Of a stretch of DNA of 64,000 nucleotides, positions 1 through 10,158 are shown piece after piece. The notes below the pieces were generated by a model. That model was not told where the DNA came from. It did not search any database and saw only the letters and a program-made list of their open reading frames with translations. A program made the translations under genes and the position numbers. Where the stretch lies: the NCBI RefSeq assembly GCF_000761485.1, contig NZ_JPMX01000019.1:24897-88896 (forward strand), written 5' to 3'. The stretch's first letter is position 1; the number at the start of each line of letters is the position of its first letter. The DNA comes from Modestobacter caceresii (GTDB lineage: Bacteria > Actinomycetota > Actinomycetes > Mycobacteriales > Geodermatophilaceae).

Positions 1-829
<829 letters not shown>

Positions 830-919
830 CCGGACGGCGGTCCACCCGCCGGCCACCGCGAGCGTGAGCTCGCACCCCAGACACGCGAACGACTGCGAAG
901 AATCGACGAGAGGAACCCA

Positions 920-2113
920 GTGGCCAAGGCCAAGTTCGAGCGGACCAAGCCGCACGTCAACATCGGCACCATCGGGCACATCGACCACGGCAAGACGACG
1001 CTGACCGCGGCGATCACCAAGGTGCTGCACGACAAGTTCCCGAACCTCAACGAGGCGTCCGCGTTCGACATGATCGACAAGGCGCCCGAGGAGAAGGCTC
1101 GCGGCATCACGATCTCGATCGCCCACGTCGAGTACCAGACCGAGAACCGGCACTACGCGCACGTCGACTGCCCCGGGCACGCCGACTACATCAAGAACAT
1201 GATCACCGGTGCCGCGCAGATGGACGGCGCCATCCTGGTGGTCGCCGCCACCGACGGCCCGATGCCGCAGACCAAGGAGCACGTGCTCCTGGCCCGCCAG
1301 GTCGGCGTCCCCTACATCGTGGTGGCGCTGAACAAGGCCGACATGGTCGACGACGAGGAGATCCTCGAGCTCGTCGAGCTGGAGGTCCGCGAGCTGCTGT
1401 CCGAGTACGAGTTCCCGGGCGACGACGTCCCCGTGGTCCGCGTCTCGGCGCTGAAGGCCCTCGAGGGCGACGCCGAGTGGGGCGACAAGCTCATGGAGCT
1501 CATGAACGCCGTCGACACGGCGATCCCCGAGCCCGAGCGTGAGATCGACAAGCCGTTCCTCATGCCCGTCGAGGACGTCTTCACGATCACCGGCCGTGGC
1601 ACGGTCGTCACCGGCCGCGTCGAGCGCGGCATCGTCAAGGTCTCCGAGGAGATCGAGATCGTCGGCATCCGCCCGAACTCGACCAAGACGACCGTCACCG
1701 GCGTCGAGATGTTCCGCAAGCTGCTCGACCAGGGCCAGGCCGGGGACAACGTCGGCCTGCTGCTGCGCGGCATCAAGCGCGAGGACGTCGAGCGTGGCCA
1801 GGTCGTCGTGAAGCCGGGTTCCATCACCCCGCACACGAACTTCGAGGGCTCGGTCTACATCCTCTCGAAGGACGAGGGTGGTCGGCACACGCCGTTCTTC
1901 AACAACTACCGTCCGCAGTTCTACTTCCGGACGACGGACGTCACCGGCGTCGTCACGCTGCCTGCGGGCACCGAGATGGTCATGCCGGGTGACAACACCG
2001 AGATGTCGGTGGAGCTGATCCAGCCCATCGCCATGGAGGAAGGCCTGCGCTTCGCGATCCGCGAGGGTGGCCGCACCGTCGGCGCCGGCCGGGTCGTCAA
2101 GATCAACCAGTGA
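920..2113 (+). CDS. tuf: Elongation factor Tu
   Basis: EF-Tu carries aminoacyl-tRNA to the ribosomal A site as a GTP complex. The 397-residue protein has full family length. The P-loop GHIDHGKTT lies near residue 19, followed by RGITI (switch I), DCPGHADY (G3) and NKADM (G4), then the two beta-barrel domains ending in [14 protein letters not shown] start is chosen because [22 protein letters not shown] N-termini are conserved and a GAGAGGA ribosome-binding site lies just upstream. It closes the str block; two strong hairpins separate it from rpsJ. Confidence 0.98.
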   Translation: MAKAKFERTKPHVNIGTIGHIDHGKTTLTAAITKVLHDKFPNLNEASAFDMIDKAPEEKARGITISIAHVEYQTENRHYAHVDCPGHADYIKNMITGAAQMDGAILVVAATDGPMPQTKEHVLLARQVGVPYIVVALNKADMVDDEEILELVELEVRELLSEYEFPGDDVPVVRVSALKALEGDAEWGDKLMELMNAVDTAIPEPEREIDKPFLMPVEDVFTITGRGTVVTGRVERGIVKVSEEIEIVGIRPNSTKTTVTGVEMFRKLLDQGQAGDNVGLLLRGIKREDVERGQVVVKPGSITPHTNFEGSVYILSKDEGGRHTPFFNNYRPQFYFRTTDVTGVVTLPAGTEMVMPGDNTEMSVELIQPIAMEEGLRFAIREGGRTVGAGRVVKINQ

Positions 2114-2119
2114 CACCTC

Positions 2120-2152
2120 GACGGGCGGCGGCCGGTTCGGCCGCCGCCCGTC
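2120..2152 (+). terminator. Strong hairpin after tuf
   Basis: A perfect 15-bp stem (left arm 2120-2134, right arm 2138-2152) with loop GTT starts 6 bases after the tuf stop codon. No T-run follows, which is common for actinobacterial terminators. It probably ends or attenuates str-operon transcription ahead of the S10 block. Confidence 0.7.
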
Positions 2153-2156
2153 AACC

Positions 2157-2175
2157 GGGTCGGGAGACCCGACCC
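2157..2175 (+). promoter_or_regulatory. Second hairpin in the rpsJ leader
   Basis: GGGTCGGG-AGA-CCCGACCC is a perfect 8-bp stem with a 3-base loop, 57 bases before the rpsJ start. It could be a second terminator hairpin or part of an S10-operon leader. The sequence alone does not decide. Confidence 0.45.
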
Positions 2176-2232
2176 CGGGTCAGCAGACCCACTTGTACTT
2201 TCACAACCGATCGGCAGGAGCGAAGACAACCG

Positions 2233-2538
2233 ATGGCGGGACAGAAGATCCGCATCCGGCTGAAGGCCTACGACCACGAGGCCATCGATGCCTCGGCTCG
2301 GCGCATCGTGGACACGGTGACGAAGACCGGAGCGCGCGTCGTCGGCCCGGTGCCGCTGCCGACGGAGAAGAACGTGTACTGCGTCATCCGCTCGCCGCAC
2401 AAGTACAAGGACTCGCGCGAGCACTTCGAGATGCGTACGCACAAGCGGCTCATCGACATCCTCGACCCGACGCCGAAGACGGTCGACGCGCTGATGCGCA
2501 TCGACCTGCCGGCCTCGGTCGACGTCAACATCCAGTAA
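2233..2538 (+). CDS. rpsJ: 30S ribosomal protein S10
   Basis: S10 is a small-subunit head protein that also works with NusB in antitermination. At 101 residues it has the standard size, with the signature [19 protein letters not shown] and the conserved RTHKRLIDI and PASVDVNIQ end. The ATG at 2233 is chosen over longer upstream frames because it gives the conserved N-terminus and has GGAGCGAAGA just before it. First gene of the S10 block, with rplC 14 bp downstream. Confidence 0.98.
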   Translation: MAGQKIRIRLKAYDHEAIDASARRIVDTVTKTGARVVGPVPLPTEKNVYCVIRSPHKYKDSREHFEMRTHKRLIDILDPTPKTVDALMRIDLPASVDVNIQ

Positions 2539-2552
2539 GGGCTGTCCCAGAC

Positions 2553-3218
2553 ATGGCGAGCACATTCCGTGGTCTCCTCGGCGAGAAGCTGGGGATGACC
2601 CAGGTATTCGACGAGAACAACCGCATCGTGCCGGTGACCGTCATCAAGGCGGGCCCGTGCGTGGTCACCCAGGTGCGCACCCCTGAGAAGGACGGCTACT
2701 CCGCCGTCCAGCTCGGTTTCGGTGCGATCGACCCCCGCAAGGTGAACAAGCCCGAGGGCGGGCACTTCGCCAAGGCAGGCGTCACCCCGCGACGGCACCT
2801 GGTCGAGCTGCGCACCGAGGACGCCGCCGACTACTCGGTCGGGCAGGAGCTGACCGCCGAGGTCTTCTCCGACGTGGCCAAGGTCGACGTCATCGGCACC
2901 AGCAAGGGCAAGGGCACCGCCGGCGTCATGAAGCGTCACGGCTTCAAGGGCCTCGGCGCCGGCCACGGCACCCACCGCAAGCACCGCGCCCCCGGCTCGA
3001 TCGGCGGGGCCTCCACCCCGGGTCGTGTCTTCAAGGGCGTCCGCATGGCCGGGCGCATGGGCGCGGTCACCACGACCACGCTCTCGCTGAAGGTCCACCA
3101 GGTCGACACGGAGAAGGGCCTGGTCCTGATCAAGGGCGCTGTCCCCGGTCCGCGCGGCGGGCTCCTGCTCGTCCGTTCCGCGGTCAAGGGCGGCCCCGTA
3201 GGGAGTGACGCGAAGTGA
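2553..3218 (+). CDS. rplC: 50S ribosomal protein L3
   Basis: L3 is an early-assembly 23S rRNA-binding protein with a loop reaching toward the peptidyl transferase centre. The 221-residue product starts with the actinobacterial-type [17 protein letters not shown] and carries the conserved central loop [15 protein letters not shown] around residues 139-153. The ATG at 2553 gives the expected N-terminus. Its last codons overlap the rplD start (GTGA), indicating translational coupling. Confidence 0.98.
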   Translation: MASTFRGLLGEKLGMTQVFDENNRIVPVTVIKAGPCVVTQVRTPEKDGYSAVQLGFGAIDPRKVNKPEGGHFAKAGVTPRRHLVELRTEDAADYSVGQELTAEVFSDVAKVDVIGTSKGKGTAGVMKRHGFKGLGAGHGTHRKHRAPGSIGGASTPGRVFKGVRMAGRMGAVTTTTLSLKVHQVDTEKGLVLIKGAVPGPRGGLLLVRSAVKGGPVGSDAK

Positions 3219-4003
3219 CCGTATCGACATCGGCAGGTCCGGTCGGCACCCGGTCCGACCGCCAGGTCGACGTCCGGACGCCGGCGGGGGAGACCTCCGG
3301 CAGCGTCACGCTGCCCGGCGAGCTGTTCGACGCCCCGGCCAACGTCTCGCTGCTGCACCAGGTCGTCGTGGCCCAGCTGGCCGCGGCCCGCCAGGGCACG
3401 CACTCGACCAAGACGCGTGCCCAGGTCAGCGGTACCGGCGCCAAGCCGTACCGCCAGAAGGGCACCGGCCGTGCCCGTCAGGGTTCGCTGCGTTCGCCGC
3501 AGTTCACCGGCGGTGGCATCTCGCACGGTCCGCAGCCGCGGAACTACGAGCAGAAGACGCCCAAGAAGATGAAGGCCGCCGCCCTGCGCGGTGCCCTCTC
3601 CGACCGGGCTCGTGACGGCCGCGTGCACGTCGTCTCCGCGTTCGTCGACGGCGACGCGCCCTCGACCAAGGCCGCGCTCAAGGTCCTGGACGCGATCAGC
3701 ACCGCCAAGCGCGTGCTGGTCGTCCTCGACCGCGACGACGTCCTCAACTGGGTCAGCCTGCGCAACGTGCCGCGGGTGCACCTGATCGAGGCCGGTCAGC
3801 TGAACACCTACGACGTGCTGGTGTCCGACGAGGTCGTCTTCACCGAGACCGCGCTCACCGAGTACGTCACCGGCCCGGCCCGGGGCGGCAAGGGCGCGGC
3901 CTCCTCGGCCGAGCTCCCCGACCTGGAGACCCACGAGATCGACGGCGACGTGCCCTCGATCGCGCCGGCCACCACGACCGAGACGTCCGAGGAGAAGGCA
4001 TGA
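3215..4003 (+). CDS. rplD: 50S ribosomal protein L4
   Basis: L4 binds 23S rRNA domain I and lines the exit tunnel with its extended loop, seen here as the basic stretch around [18 protein letters not shown]. It is 262 residues, longer than the roughly 200-220 of many homologues. The extra length is an N-terminal segment and an Ala/Thr/Glu-rich tail after about residue 220. The GTG start overlaps the rplC stop by 4 bases, and the stop overlaps the rplW ATG in the same way. L4-mediated autoregulation is known in enterobacteria but is not shown here. Confidence 0.97.
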   Translation: MTVSTSAGPVGTRSDRQVDVRTPAGETSGSVTLPGELFDAPANVSLLHQVVVAQLAAARQGTHSTKTRAQVSGTGAKPYRQKGTGRARQGSLRSPQFTGGGISHGPQPRNYEQKTPKKMKAAALRGALSDRARDGRVHVVSAFVDGDAPSTKAALKVLDAISTAKRVLVVLDRDDVLNWVSLRNVPRVHLIEAGQLNTYDVLVSDEVVFTETALTEYVTGPARGGKGAASSAELPDLETHEIDGDVPSIAPATTTETSEEKA

Positions 4004-4302
4004 GCGTCCGCGACCCCCGGGACGTGCTGCTGTCCCCGGTCATCTCGGAGAAGAGCTACGGGCTGCTGGACGAGAACAAGTACACGTTCATCGTCCGGCC
4101 CGACGCGAACAAGACCCAGATCAAGATCGCTGTGCAGCAGGTCTTCAACGTGAAGGTCCTCGCCGTCAACACGATCAACCGCCAGGGGAAGAGGAAGCGC
4201 TCCAAGGGCGCTGTGATGGGGAAGCGCAAGGACACCAAGCGCGCCATCGTCTCCGTTGCCCCCGGTGACCGCATCGAGCTCTTCGGTGGACCCGGCGCCT
4301 GA
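4000..4302 (+). CDS. rplW: 50S ribosomal protein L23
   Basis: L23 sits at the tunnel exit and is the docking point for trigger factor and SRP. The 100-residue protein has the family signature [24 protein letters not shown] and the basic central loop [23 protein letters not shown]. The start codon overlaps the rplD stop (ATGA), so the two are likely coupled. Confidence 0.98.
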   Translation: MSVRDPRDVLLSPVISEKSYGLLDENKYTFIVRPDANKTQIKIAVQQVFNVKVLAVNTINRQGKRKRSKGAVMGKRKDTKRAIVSVAPGDRIELFGGPGA

Positions 4303-4356
4303 GCGCCGGTGACCACCGATCGGACCAGAGAGAACAGACAGGGACTCTGAGGAACC

Positions 4357-5190
4357 ATGGCCATCCGTAAGTACAAGCCGACGACGCCGGGCCGCCGCGG
4401 CTCGTCCGTCGCCGACTTCGCCGAGGTCACCCGCGACCATCCCGAGAAGTCGCTGGTCCGACCGCTGCACGGTCGTGGCGGGCGCAACGTCCACGGTCGT
4501 GTGACTGCTCGTCACCAGGGCGGTGGGCACAAGCGCGCCTACCGCCTCATCGACTTCCGCCGGGCCGACAAGGACGGTGTGCCGGCCAAGGTCGCGCACA
4601 TCGAGTACGACCCGAACCGCACCTCGCGCATCGCGCTGCTGCACTTCGCCGACGGGGAGAAGCGCTACATCATCGCCCCGGCGAAGCTGAAGCAGGGCGA
4701 CACGGTCGAGTGCGGCCCGGCGGCCGACATCAAGCCGGGCAACAACCTGCCGCTGCGCAACATCCCGGTCGGCACGGTCATCCACGCCATCGAGCTGCGG
4801 CCCGGTGGCGGGGCCAAGATCGCCCGCTCGGCCGGCACCAGCGTCCAGCTGGTCGCCCGTGAGGGTCGTTTCGCCCAGCTGCGGATGCCCTCGGGCGAGA
4901 TCCGCAACGTCGACGTCCGCTGCCGCGCCACCATCGGCGAGGTCGGCAACGCCGAGCAGTCGAACATCAACTGGGGCAAGGCCGGCCGGATGCGGTGGAA
5001 GGGCAAGCGCCCGACCGTCCGTGGTGTCGCCATGAACCCGGTGGACCACCCGCACGGTGGTGGTGAGGGCAAGACCTCCGGTGGCCGGCACCCGGTCAAC
5101 CCGAAGGGCAAGCCGGAGGGCCGGACGCGCAAGCGCAAGGCCAGTGATGCCCTGATCGTGCGCCGCCGGCGCACCAACAAGAAGCGCTGA
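4357..5190 (+). CDS. rplB: 50S ribosomal protein L2
   Basis: L2 is required for subunit association and the peptidyl-transferase centre. The 277-residue length is standard. It begins [14 protein letters not shown] and contains the highly conserved C-terminal loop [20 protein letters not shown] (around residues 227-246), including the histidine linked to peptidyl-transferase function. It lies 54 bp after rplW and 23 bp before rpsS. Confidence 0.98.
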   Translation: MAIRKYKPTTPGRRGSSVADFAEVTRDHPEKSLVRPLHGRGGRNVHGRVTARHQGGGHKRAYRLIDFRRADKDGVPAKVAHIEYDPNRTSRIALLHFADGEKRYIIAPAKLKQGDTVECGPAADIKPGNNLPLRNIPVGTVIHAIELRPGGGAKIARSAGTSVQLVAREGRFAQLRMPSGEIRNVDVRCRATIGEVGNAEQSNINWGKAGRMRWKGKRPTVRGVAMNPVDHPHGGGEGKTSGGRHPVNPKGKPEGRTRKRKASDALIVRRRRTNKKR

Positions 5191-5213
5191 GCGGGTAGAG
5201 GAGTCCGACAGAC

Positions 5214-5495
5214 ATGCCACGCAGCCTCAAGAAGGGCCCGTTCGTCGACGACCACCTGCTCGCCAAGGTGGACGTCCAGAACGACAAGGGCACCAAGAAC
5301 GTCATCCGCACCTGGTCGCGGCGTTCGACGATCATCCCCGACATGCTCGGGCACACGATCGCCGTGCACGACGGCCGCAAGCACGTCCCGGTGTTCGTCA
5401 CCGAGGCGATGGTCGGGCACAAGCTCGGCGAGTTCGCGCCCACGCGCACCTTCCGTGGGCACGTCAAGGACGACCGCCGGTCGCGGCGCGGCTGA
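5214..5495 (+). CDS. rpsS: 30S ribosomal protein S19
   Basis: S19 forms a complex with S13 in the head of the small subunit, near the A-site tRNA. It is 93 residues with the conserved start [14 protein letters not shown] and the block [22 protein letters not shown], then [15 protein letters not shown]. The gene lies 23 bp after rplB and is followed by rplV after 28 bp. Confidence 0.98.
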   Translation: MPRSLKKGPFVDDHLLAKVDVQNDKGTKNVIRTWSRRSTIIPDMLGHTIAVHDGRKHVPVFVTEAMVGHKLGEFAPTRTFRGHVKDDRRSRRG

Positions 5496-5523
5496 GCGAC
5501 GACCAGGTAGAGAAGAGACCCAG

Positions 5524-5991
5524 ATGACTTCCCAGTTGGGACAGGAGATGCCGGTCGCCCGGGCCACGGCCCGGTTCGTCAGCGTCACCCCCATGAAGGC
5601 CCGCCGGGTGGTGGACATGATCCGCTACCTGCCGACCGACGAGGCCCTGGCACTGCTGCGCTTCACCCCGCAGACCGCCAGCGAGCCGGTGGCCAAGGTC
5701 GTCGCCAGCGCGGTCGCCAACGCCGAGCACAACCTGCAGTTGGACCCCGCAGCGCTGGTCGTCAGCGCCGCGTTCGTCGACGAGGGCCCCACGCTCAAGC
5801 GGATCCGTCCGCGTGCGCAGGGCCGGGCGTTCCGCATCAACAAGCGGACCAGCCACATCACCGTCGAGGTGACCGAGGTGAGCTCGAGCGCTGAGCTGGC
5901 ACTGCGGTCGCGCAAGGCACGTCGGGAGACCGGGCAGTCTGGCCCGGCCACCCAGCAGCAGAAGAGCAACACGAGGGGAGGGACCCGCTAG
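5524..5991 (+). CDS. rplV: 50S ribosomal protein L22
   Basis: L22 contacts all 23S domains and lines the exit tunnel; mutations in its loop give macrolide resistance in other bacteria. The product is 155 residues. The core [22 protein letters not shown] and the loop segment [25 protein letters not shown] are clear. A Ser/Arg/Gln-rich tail of roughly 25 residues extends past the usual end. The ATG at 5524, with AGAGAAGAG before it, is preferred to longer in-frame starts that run back into rpsS. The stop shares a base with the rpsC GTG. Confidence 0.97.
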   Translation: MTSQLGQEMPVARATARFVSVTPMKARRVVDMIRYLPTDEALALLRFTPQTASEPVAKVVASAVANAEHNLQLDPAALVVSAAFVDEGPTLKRIRPRAQGRAFRINKRTSHITVEVTEVSSSAELALRSRKARRETGQSGPATQQQKSNTRGGTR

Positions 5992-6920
5992 TGGGTCAGA
6001 AGGTCAACCCGCACGGGTTCCGGCTCGGCATCACCACCGACTACAAGTCCCGGTGGTACGCGGACAAGCTGTACGCCGACTACGTCAAGGAAGACGTGGC
6101 CATCCGGAAGCTCATGGGCAAGGGCATGGAGCGCGCCGGTATCTCGAAGGTGGAGATCGAGCGCACCCGTGACCGGGTCCGAGTGGACATCCACACCGCC
6201 CGGCCGGGCATCGTCATCGGTCGCCGTGGTGCGGAGGCCGACCGCATCCGCGGTGAGCTGGAGAAGCTCACCGGCAAGCAGGTGCAGCTGAACATCCTCG
6301 AGGTGAAGAACCCCGAGTCCGACGCGCAGCTGGTCGCCCAGGGTGTCGCCGAGCAGCTCTCCAGCCGGGTCAGCTTCCGTCGTGCCATGCGCAAGGCGAT
6401 GCAGTCCGCGCAGCGCAGCCCGCAGGTCAAGGGCATCCGGGTGCAGTGCTCGGGTCGCCTCGGCGGCACCGAGATGAGCCGTTCGGAGTTCTATCGCGAA
6501 GGCCGCGTGCCGCTGCACACGCTCCGGGCGAACATCGACTACGGCATCTACGAGGCCCGCACGACCTTCGGCCGCATCGGTGTGAAGGTCTGGATTTACA
6601 AGGGCGACGCCAGCGGTTCGCGCGCGGAGCGGGAGGCCCTCGAGGCCCTCGCGCAGCGTCAGCAGCGCCGTGAGCGCGCCCAGCGTCCCCAGCGGCGGTC
6701 CGGCTCGTCCGGCACCACTGCCGGGGGCACCGAGGCAGGCCGCGCTGCGGCTGACGCCCCGGTCTCCACCGAGCAGCCGGCCGAGGCTCCCGCGGACGCC
6801 ACCAGCGCCGTCGCCGTCGTCTCGGGTGAGGCTGCTCCCGCGCAGAGCATCGGCGAGGCCGCTGGTGCCGAGGGCACCGCGGCCGCGAAGGCCGCCGGCG
6901 CCGAGAACACGGAGGGCTGA
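5991..6920 (+). CDS. rpsC: 30S ribosomal protein S3, with long C-terminal tail
   Basis: S3 binds the 3' domain of 16S rRNA at the mRNA entry tunnel, using a KH domain (GxxG-type [13 protein letters not shown], about residues 73-86) and a C-terminal domain with [22 protein letters not shown] sequence. The protein is 309 residues against about 230-275 for most homologues. The last 90 or so residues are a low-complexity Ala/Glu/Thr/Ser tail after the basic [16 protein letters not shown] stretch. Start is GTG at 5991, overlapping the rplV stop by one base. Confidence 0.97.
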   Translation: MGQKVNPHGFRLGITTDYKSRWYADKLYADYVKEDVAIRKLMGKGMERAGISKVEIERTRDRVRVDIHTARPGIVIGRRGAEADRIRGELEKLTGKQVQLNILEVKNPESDAQLVAQGVAEQLSSRVSFRRAMRKAMQSAQRSPQVKGIRVQCSGRLGGTEMSRSEFYREGRVPLHTLRANIDYGIYEARTTFGRIGVKVWIYKGDASGSRAEREALEALAQRQQRRERAQRPQRRSGSSGTTAGGTEAGRAAADAPVSTEQPAEAPADATSAVAVVSGEAAPAQSIGEAAGAEGTAAAKAAGAENTEG

Positions 6921-6923
6921 CCA

Positions 6924-7340
6924 GTGCTCATCCCACGTCGGGTCAAGCACCGCAAGCAGCACCACCCCGACCGCACCGGGCGGGCCAAGGGCGGCACCGC
7001 GATCAACTTCGGTGACTTCGCGATCCAGGCTCTCGAGCCCGCGTACGTGACCAACCGGCAGATCGAGTCCGCTCGTATCGCCATGACGCGTCACATCAAG
7101 CGTGGCGGCAAGGTGTGGATCTCGATCTACCCCGACCGCCCGCTGACGAAGAAGCCGGCCGAGACCCGCATGGGTTCCGGCAAGGGCTCGCCCGAGTGGT
7201 GGGTGGCGAACGTCAAGCCCGGTCGGATCATGTTCGAGCTGTCGGGTGTCGCCGAGCCGGTGGCCCGCGAGGCCATGCGCCGCGCGATCCACAAGCTCCC
7301 CATGAAGTGCCGCTTCATCACTCGCGAAGGAGAGGTGTGA
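6924..7340 (+). CDS. rplP: 50S ribosomal protein L16
   Basis: L16 is a late-assembly protein near the A site and central protuberance. It is 138 residues, starting [18 protein letters not shown] and containing the strongly conserved [14 protein letters not shown] and [29 protein letters not shown] segments. The GTG start at 6924 lies 3 bp after rpsC. The stop codon overlaps the rpmC ATG by one base (TGATG), so translation is probably coupled. Confidence 0.98.
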   Translation: MLIPRRVKHRKQHHPDRTGRAKGGTAINFGDFAIQALEPAYVTNRQIESARIAMTRHIKRGGKVWISIYPDRPLTKKPAETRMGSGKGSPEWWVANVKPGRIMFELSGVAEPVAREAMRRAIHKLPMKCRFITREGEV

Positions 7341-7573
7341 TGGCCGCCGGCCTCACTGCGCCTGAGCTGCGCGAGCTGTCCGCCGACGAGCTGGCCACCC
7401 GGCTGCGCGAGTCGCGCGAAGAGCTGTTCAACCTGCGGTTCCAGGTGGCCACCGGCCAGCTGGACAACAACCGGCGACTGCAGACCGTCCGCCGCGACAT
7501 CGCCCGGATCTACACGATCATGCGCGAGCGCGAGCTCGGTCTCTCGGTCGCCCCGAACGAGGGTGTCGCATGA
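7340..7573 (+). CDS. rpmC: 50S ribosomal protein L29
   Basis: L29 is a small two-helix protein at the tunnel exit next to L23. The chosen ATG gives 77 residues, with the family pattern [20 protein letters not shown] followed by [20 protein letters not shown] and [15 protein letters not shown]. This start overlaps the rplP stop (TGATG) and is preferred over an upstream in-frame start lying within rplP. Its stop overlaps rpsQ (ATGA). Confidence 0.97.
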   Translation: MAAGLTAPELRELSADELATRLRESREELFNLRFQVATGQLDNNRRLQTVRRDIARIYTIMRERELGLSVAPNEGVA

Positions 7574-7872
7574 GCGAGGTCACCAACACCGCCGATACCT
7601 CGACCGGCCCCGGCCTGGCCGGGCGTGGCTACCGCAAGGTCCGTGAGGGCCTGGTCGTCAGCGACAAGATGGACAAGACCATCGTCGTCGAGGTCGAGGA
7701 CCGCGTGAAGCACGGGCTGTACGGCAAGGTTCTGCGTCGCACCAGCAAGCTGAAGGCGCACGACGAGCAGAACACCGCCGGCATCGGCGACCGGGTGCAG
7801 ATCATGGAGACGCGCCCCACCTCCGCCACCAAGCGGTGGCGTCTGGTGACGGTCGTGGAGAAGGCCAAGTAA
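7570..7872 (+). CDS. rpsQ: 30S ribosomal protein S17
   Basis: S17 is a primary 16S rRNA-binding protein with an OB-like fold. The product is 100 residues. A short acidic/Ser N-terminal extension precedes the conserved core [19 protein letters not shown], and the protein ends [17 protein letters not shown]. It is the last gene of the S10 block: a 200-bp gap with two hairpins follows before rplN. Confidence 0.98.
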   Translation: MSEVTNTADTSTGPGLAGRGYRKVREGLVVSDKMDKTIVVEVEDRVKHGLYGKVLRRTSKLKAHDEQNTAGIGDRVQIMETRPTSATKRWRLVTVVEKAK

Positions 7873-7968
7873 GAAGTCGACAACCGGCCTCTCGGGGTCG
7901 GTGAGCAGGGAGTACCCTGGACGACTGGTGCGCTCTTCGGAGCTCGCCGCATCCCGGTACCCGTGCAC

Positions 7969-8002
7969 GGACGCACCGGCGGCGCTCGCTGCCGGTGCGT
8001 CC
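7969..8002 (+). terminator. Hairpin between S10 and spc blocks
   Basis: GGACGCACCGGC (7969-7980) pairs perfectly with 7991-8002 across a 10-base loop, giving a 12-bp stem inside the 200-bp rpsQ-rplN gap. It is a likely terminator or attenuator at the junction where the S10 operon ends and the spc operon begins in other bacteria. There is no T-tract. A weak TACCCT -10-like box lies about 57 bases upstream of this hairpin. Confidence 0.55.
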
Positions 8003-8016
8003 GCACGTGGGTGCCG

Positions 8017-8048
8017 GACAGCCGGTTCACCGATCCGGTCCGGCTGTC
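8017..8048 (+). promoter_or_regulatory. Second hairpin in the rplN leader
   Basis: GACAGCCGG (8017-8025) pairs with CCGGCTGTC (8040-8048) around a 14-base loop, ending 24 bases before the rplN GTG. With the preceding hairpin it makes a two-stem leader for the spc block. Function is not known. Confidence 0.45.
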
Positions 8049-8072
8049 GCCACTCAGATTCAGGAGCAGGAA

Positions 8073-8441
8073 GTGATCCAGCAGGAGTCGCGGCTCAGGG
8101 TCGCCGACAACACCGGGGCCAAGGAGATCTTGTGCATCCGCGTGCTCGGTGGCTCGGGGCGTCGCTACGCGGGCATCGGTGACGTCATCGTCGCCACCGT
8201 TAAGGACGCGCTGCCGGGCGCAGGCGTCAAGAAGGGCGATGTGGTCAAGGCCGTCATCGTCCGCACGGTCAAGGAGCGCCGTCGTCCGGACGGCTCCTAC
8301 ATCCGCTTCGACGAGAACGCCGCGGTGATCATCCGCGACAGCGGCGACCCGCGCGGCACGCGCATCTTCGGCCCCGTCGGCCGGGAGCTGCGCGACAAGC
8401 GCTTCATGCGGATCATCTCGCTCGCTCCGGAGGTGTTGTGA
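8073..8441 (+). CDS. rplN: 50S ribosomal protein L14
   Basis: L14 lies at the subunit interface, contacting 16S helix 14 and binding the silencing factor RsfS. The length of 122 residues is exactly that of the family, starting [18 protein letters not shown] and ending [27 protein letters not shown] at 8073, preceded by CAGGAGCAGGAA, gives this standard N-terminus; a longer frame upstream would add unrelated sequence. First gene of the spc block. Confidence 0.98.
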   Translation: MIQQESRLRVADNTGAKEILCIRVLGGSGRRYAGIGDVIVATVKDALPGAGVKKGDVVKAVIVRTVKERRRPDGSYIRFDENAAVIIRDSGDPRGTRIFGPVGRELRDKRFMRIISLAPEVL

Positions 8442-8443
8442 TC

Positions 8444-8791
8444 ATGGCTCAGCCGACGAGCGGGAAGACCCCGTCGATGAAGGTCAAGAAGGGCGACTCC
8501 GTCGTCGTCCTGGCCGGCAAGGACAAGGGTGCCAAGGGCCGCGTCATCGCGGCCTTCCCCCGGACCCAGAAGGTCCTGGTGGAGGGCATCGGCCGGGTGA
8601 AGAAGCACACCCGGATCAGCACCACCCAGCGCGGTGCCCAGCAGGGCGGGATCGTCACGCAGGAGGCCGCCATCCACGTGAGCAACGTGATGGTGATCGA
8701 CTCCGAGGACAAGCCGACCCGGGTCGGTTACCGCAAGGACGAGGAAGGCCGCAACATCCGGGTCTCGCGGCGCACCGGTAAGGACCTCTGA
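8444..8791 (+). CDS. rplX: 50S ribosomal protein L24
   Basis: L24 starts large-subunit assembly and has a KOW domain, seen as [24 protein letters not shown] after a short N-terminal [10 protein letters not shown] extension. The ATG at 8444 gives 115 residues. A GTG at 8438, overlapping the rplN stop, would add two residues. GGAGG at 8429-8433 stands 10 bases before the ATG but only 4 before the GTG, so I chose the ATG; either is possible. Confidence 0.95.
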   Translation: MAQPTSGKTPSMKVKKGDSVVVLAGKDKGAKGRVIAAFPRTQKVLVEGIGRVKKHTRISTTQRGAQQGGIVTQEAAIHVSNVMVIDSEDKPTRVGYRKDEEGRNIRVSRRTGKDL

Positions 8792-8796
8792 TCACC

Positions 8797-9381
8797 ATGA
8801 GCGCACCCACCCGTGAGCTGCCCCGCATGCTGGCCCGGTACCGCGAGGAGATCGCGCCGGCCCTCCAGTCCGAGTTCGGCTACCCCAACGTCATGCAGAT
8901 CCCCGGTCTCGTGAAGATCGTGGTCAACATGGGCGTCGGCGAGGCCACCCGTGACGCCAAGTTGATGGACGGCGCGGTCCGCGACCTCACCGCCATCACC
9001 GGCCAGAAGCCCGCCGTCGTGCGGGCCCGGAAGTCGATCGCGCAGTTCAAGCTGCGCGAGGGCATGCCGATCGGCGCGAAGGTGACCCTCCGCGGCGACC
9101 GCATGTGGGAGTTCCTGGACCGGCTGCTGTCGCTGGCCCTGCCCCGCATCCGTGACTTCCGTGGCCTGAACCCCAAGCAGTTCGACGGCCACGGCAACTA
9201 CACGTTCGGTCTGACCGAGCAGTCGATGTTCCGCGAGATCGACGTCGACAAGATCGACCGGCCCCGCGGCATGGACATCACCCTGGTGACCACCGCCACC
9301 ACCGACGAGGAGGGCCGGGAGCTGCTGTCGCTGCTCGGGTTCCCCTTCGCCGGCCAGACCGTCGTGAACGCCACCCGCTGA
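8797..9381 (+). CDS. rplE: 50S ribosomal protein L5
   Basis: L5 binds 5S rRNA and contacts P-site tRNA and S13. The product is 194 residues, with [22 protein letters not shown] near residue 28, the [29 protein letters not shown] central block and [18 protein letters not shown]. The gene lies 5 bp after rplX and 32 bp before rpsZ. Confidence 0.98.
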   Translation: MSAPTRELPRMLARYREEIAPALQSEFGYPNVMQIPGLVKIVVNMGVGEATRDAKLMDGAVRDLTAITGQKPAVVRARKSIAQFKLREGMPIGAKVTLRGDRMWEFLDRLLSLALPRIRDFRGLNPKQFDGHGNYTFGLTEQSMFREIDVDKIDRPRGMDITLVTTATTDEEGRELLSLLGFPFAGQTVVNATR

Positions 9382-9413
9382 CGCGGTCTGCGTAGAAGGT
9401 AGGAGACCAAGAG

Positions 9414-9599
9414 ATGGCCAAGAAGGCCCTTGTCAACAAGGCGGCTCGCACGCCGAAGTTCGCCGTCCGCGGCTACACCCGTTGCCAGCGGTGCGGCCGG
9501 CCGCACGCGGTCTTCCGCAAGTTCGGCCTGTGCCGGATCTGCCTGCGGGAGATGGCGCACGCGGGCGAGCTGCCCGGCGTGACCAAGTCGAGCTGGTAA
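9414..9599 (+). CDS. rpsZ: 30S ribosomal protein S14, zinc-binding type Z
   Basis: This is the short 61-residue, zinc-ribbon form of S14. It has the CQRC...CRIC pairs (residues 24, 27, 40, 43) that the long, zinc-free paralogue lacks. The N-terminus [23 protein letters not shown] and the ending SW are family-typical. Some actinobacteria carry an additional zinc-free S14 elsewhere; whether this genome does cannot be seen here. Confidence 0.98.
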   Translation: MAKKALVNKAARTPKFAVRGYTRCQRCGRPHAVFRKFGLCRICLREMAHAGELPGVTKSSW

Positions 9600-9611
9600 C
9601 AGACGCAGTAC

Positions 9612-9635
9612 GGCCCGCCCCGCACGGGGCGGGCC
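9612..9635 (+). promoter_or_regulatory. Strong hairpin inside the spc block (rpsZ-rpsH gap)
   Basis: GGCCCGCCCC-GCAC-GGGGCGGGCC is a perfect 10-bp, fully GC stem starting 12 bases after the rpsZ stop, in a 133-bp gap. It would act as a terminator or processing signal inside what is usually one operon. Confidence 0.5.
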
Positions 9636-9732
9636 ACTCGCTCCCGGGTACGCCCCGGAGCACCACCCACGTCGCCGAGAGGCCCGCGCACGACAGCGTG
9701 CGGAACCGCGGTGAGAGAGGCACGACGCACCC

Positions 9733-10143
9733 ATGACGATGACCGACCCGATCGCGGACATGCTCACGCGGATCCGCAACGCCAACCAGGCGTACCACGA
9801 CGCCGCGGCCATGCCGTCGTCGAAGCTCAAGACGAAGGTCGCCGCGATCCTCCAGCAGGAGGGCTACATCGGCGGCTGGACCGTCAACGACGTCGAGGTC
9901 GAGGGCCACGTCCGCAAGGAGCTCGTGGTCTCCCTCAAGTACGGCCCGAACCGCGAGCGCAGCATCGCCGGTGTCCGTCGGGTGTCCAAGCCCGGCCTGC
10001 GTGTCTACGCGAAGTCGACTGCCCTGCCCAAGGTCCTGGGCGGCCTCGGGGTGGCGATCATCTCCACCTCCACCGGGCTGCTGACCGACAAGCAGGCGAA
10101 CAAGAAGGGCGTGGGTGGGGAAGTCCTCGCCTACGTCTGGTAA
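9733..10143 (+). CDS. rpsH: 30S ribosomal protein S8
   Basis: S8 is a primary 16S rRNA-binding protein of the central domain and the translational repressor of the spc operon in E. coli. The product is 136 residues, beginning [19 protein letters not shown] and ending with the conserved [26 protein letters not shown]. Two ATGs two codons apart (9733, 9739) are both possible; the first is used, with GAGAGGCACGACG upstream. Confidence 0.97.
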   Translation: MTMTDPIADMLTRIRNANQAYHDAAAMPSSKLKTKVAAILQQEGYIGGWTVNDVEVEGHVRKELVVSLKYGPNRERSIAGVRRVSKPGLRVYAKSTALPKVLGGLGVAIISTSTGLLTDKQANKKGVGGEVLAYVW

Positions 10144-10158
10144 GAGGAGCGAGCAGAC

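Noticed and set aside
7928..8182. GTG frame downstream of a TACCCT box in the rpsQ-rplN gap
   Set aside because: It overlaps the rplN start in another frame and has no similarity to a known protein; the hairpins explain the gap better.
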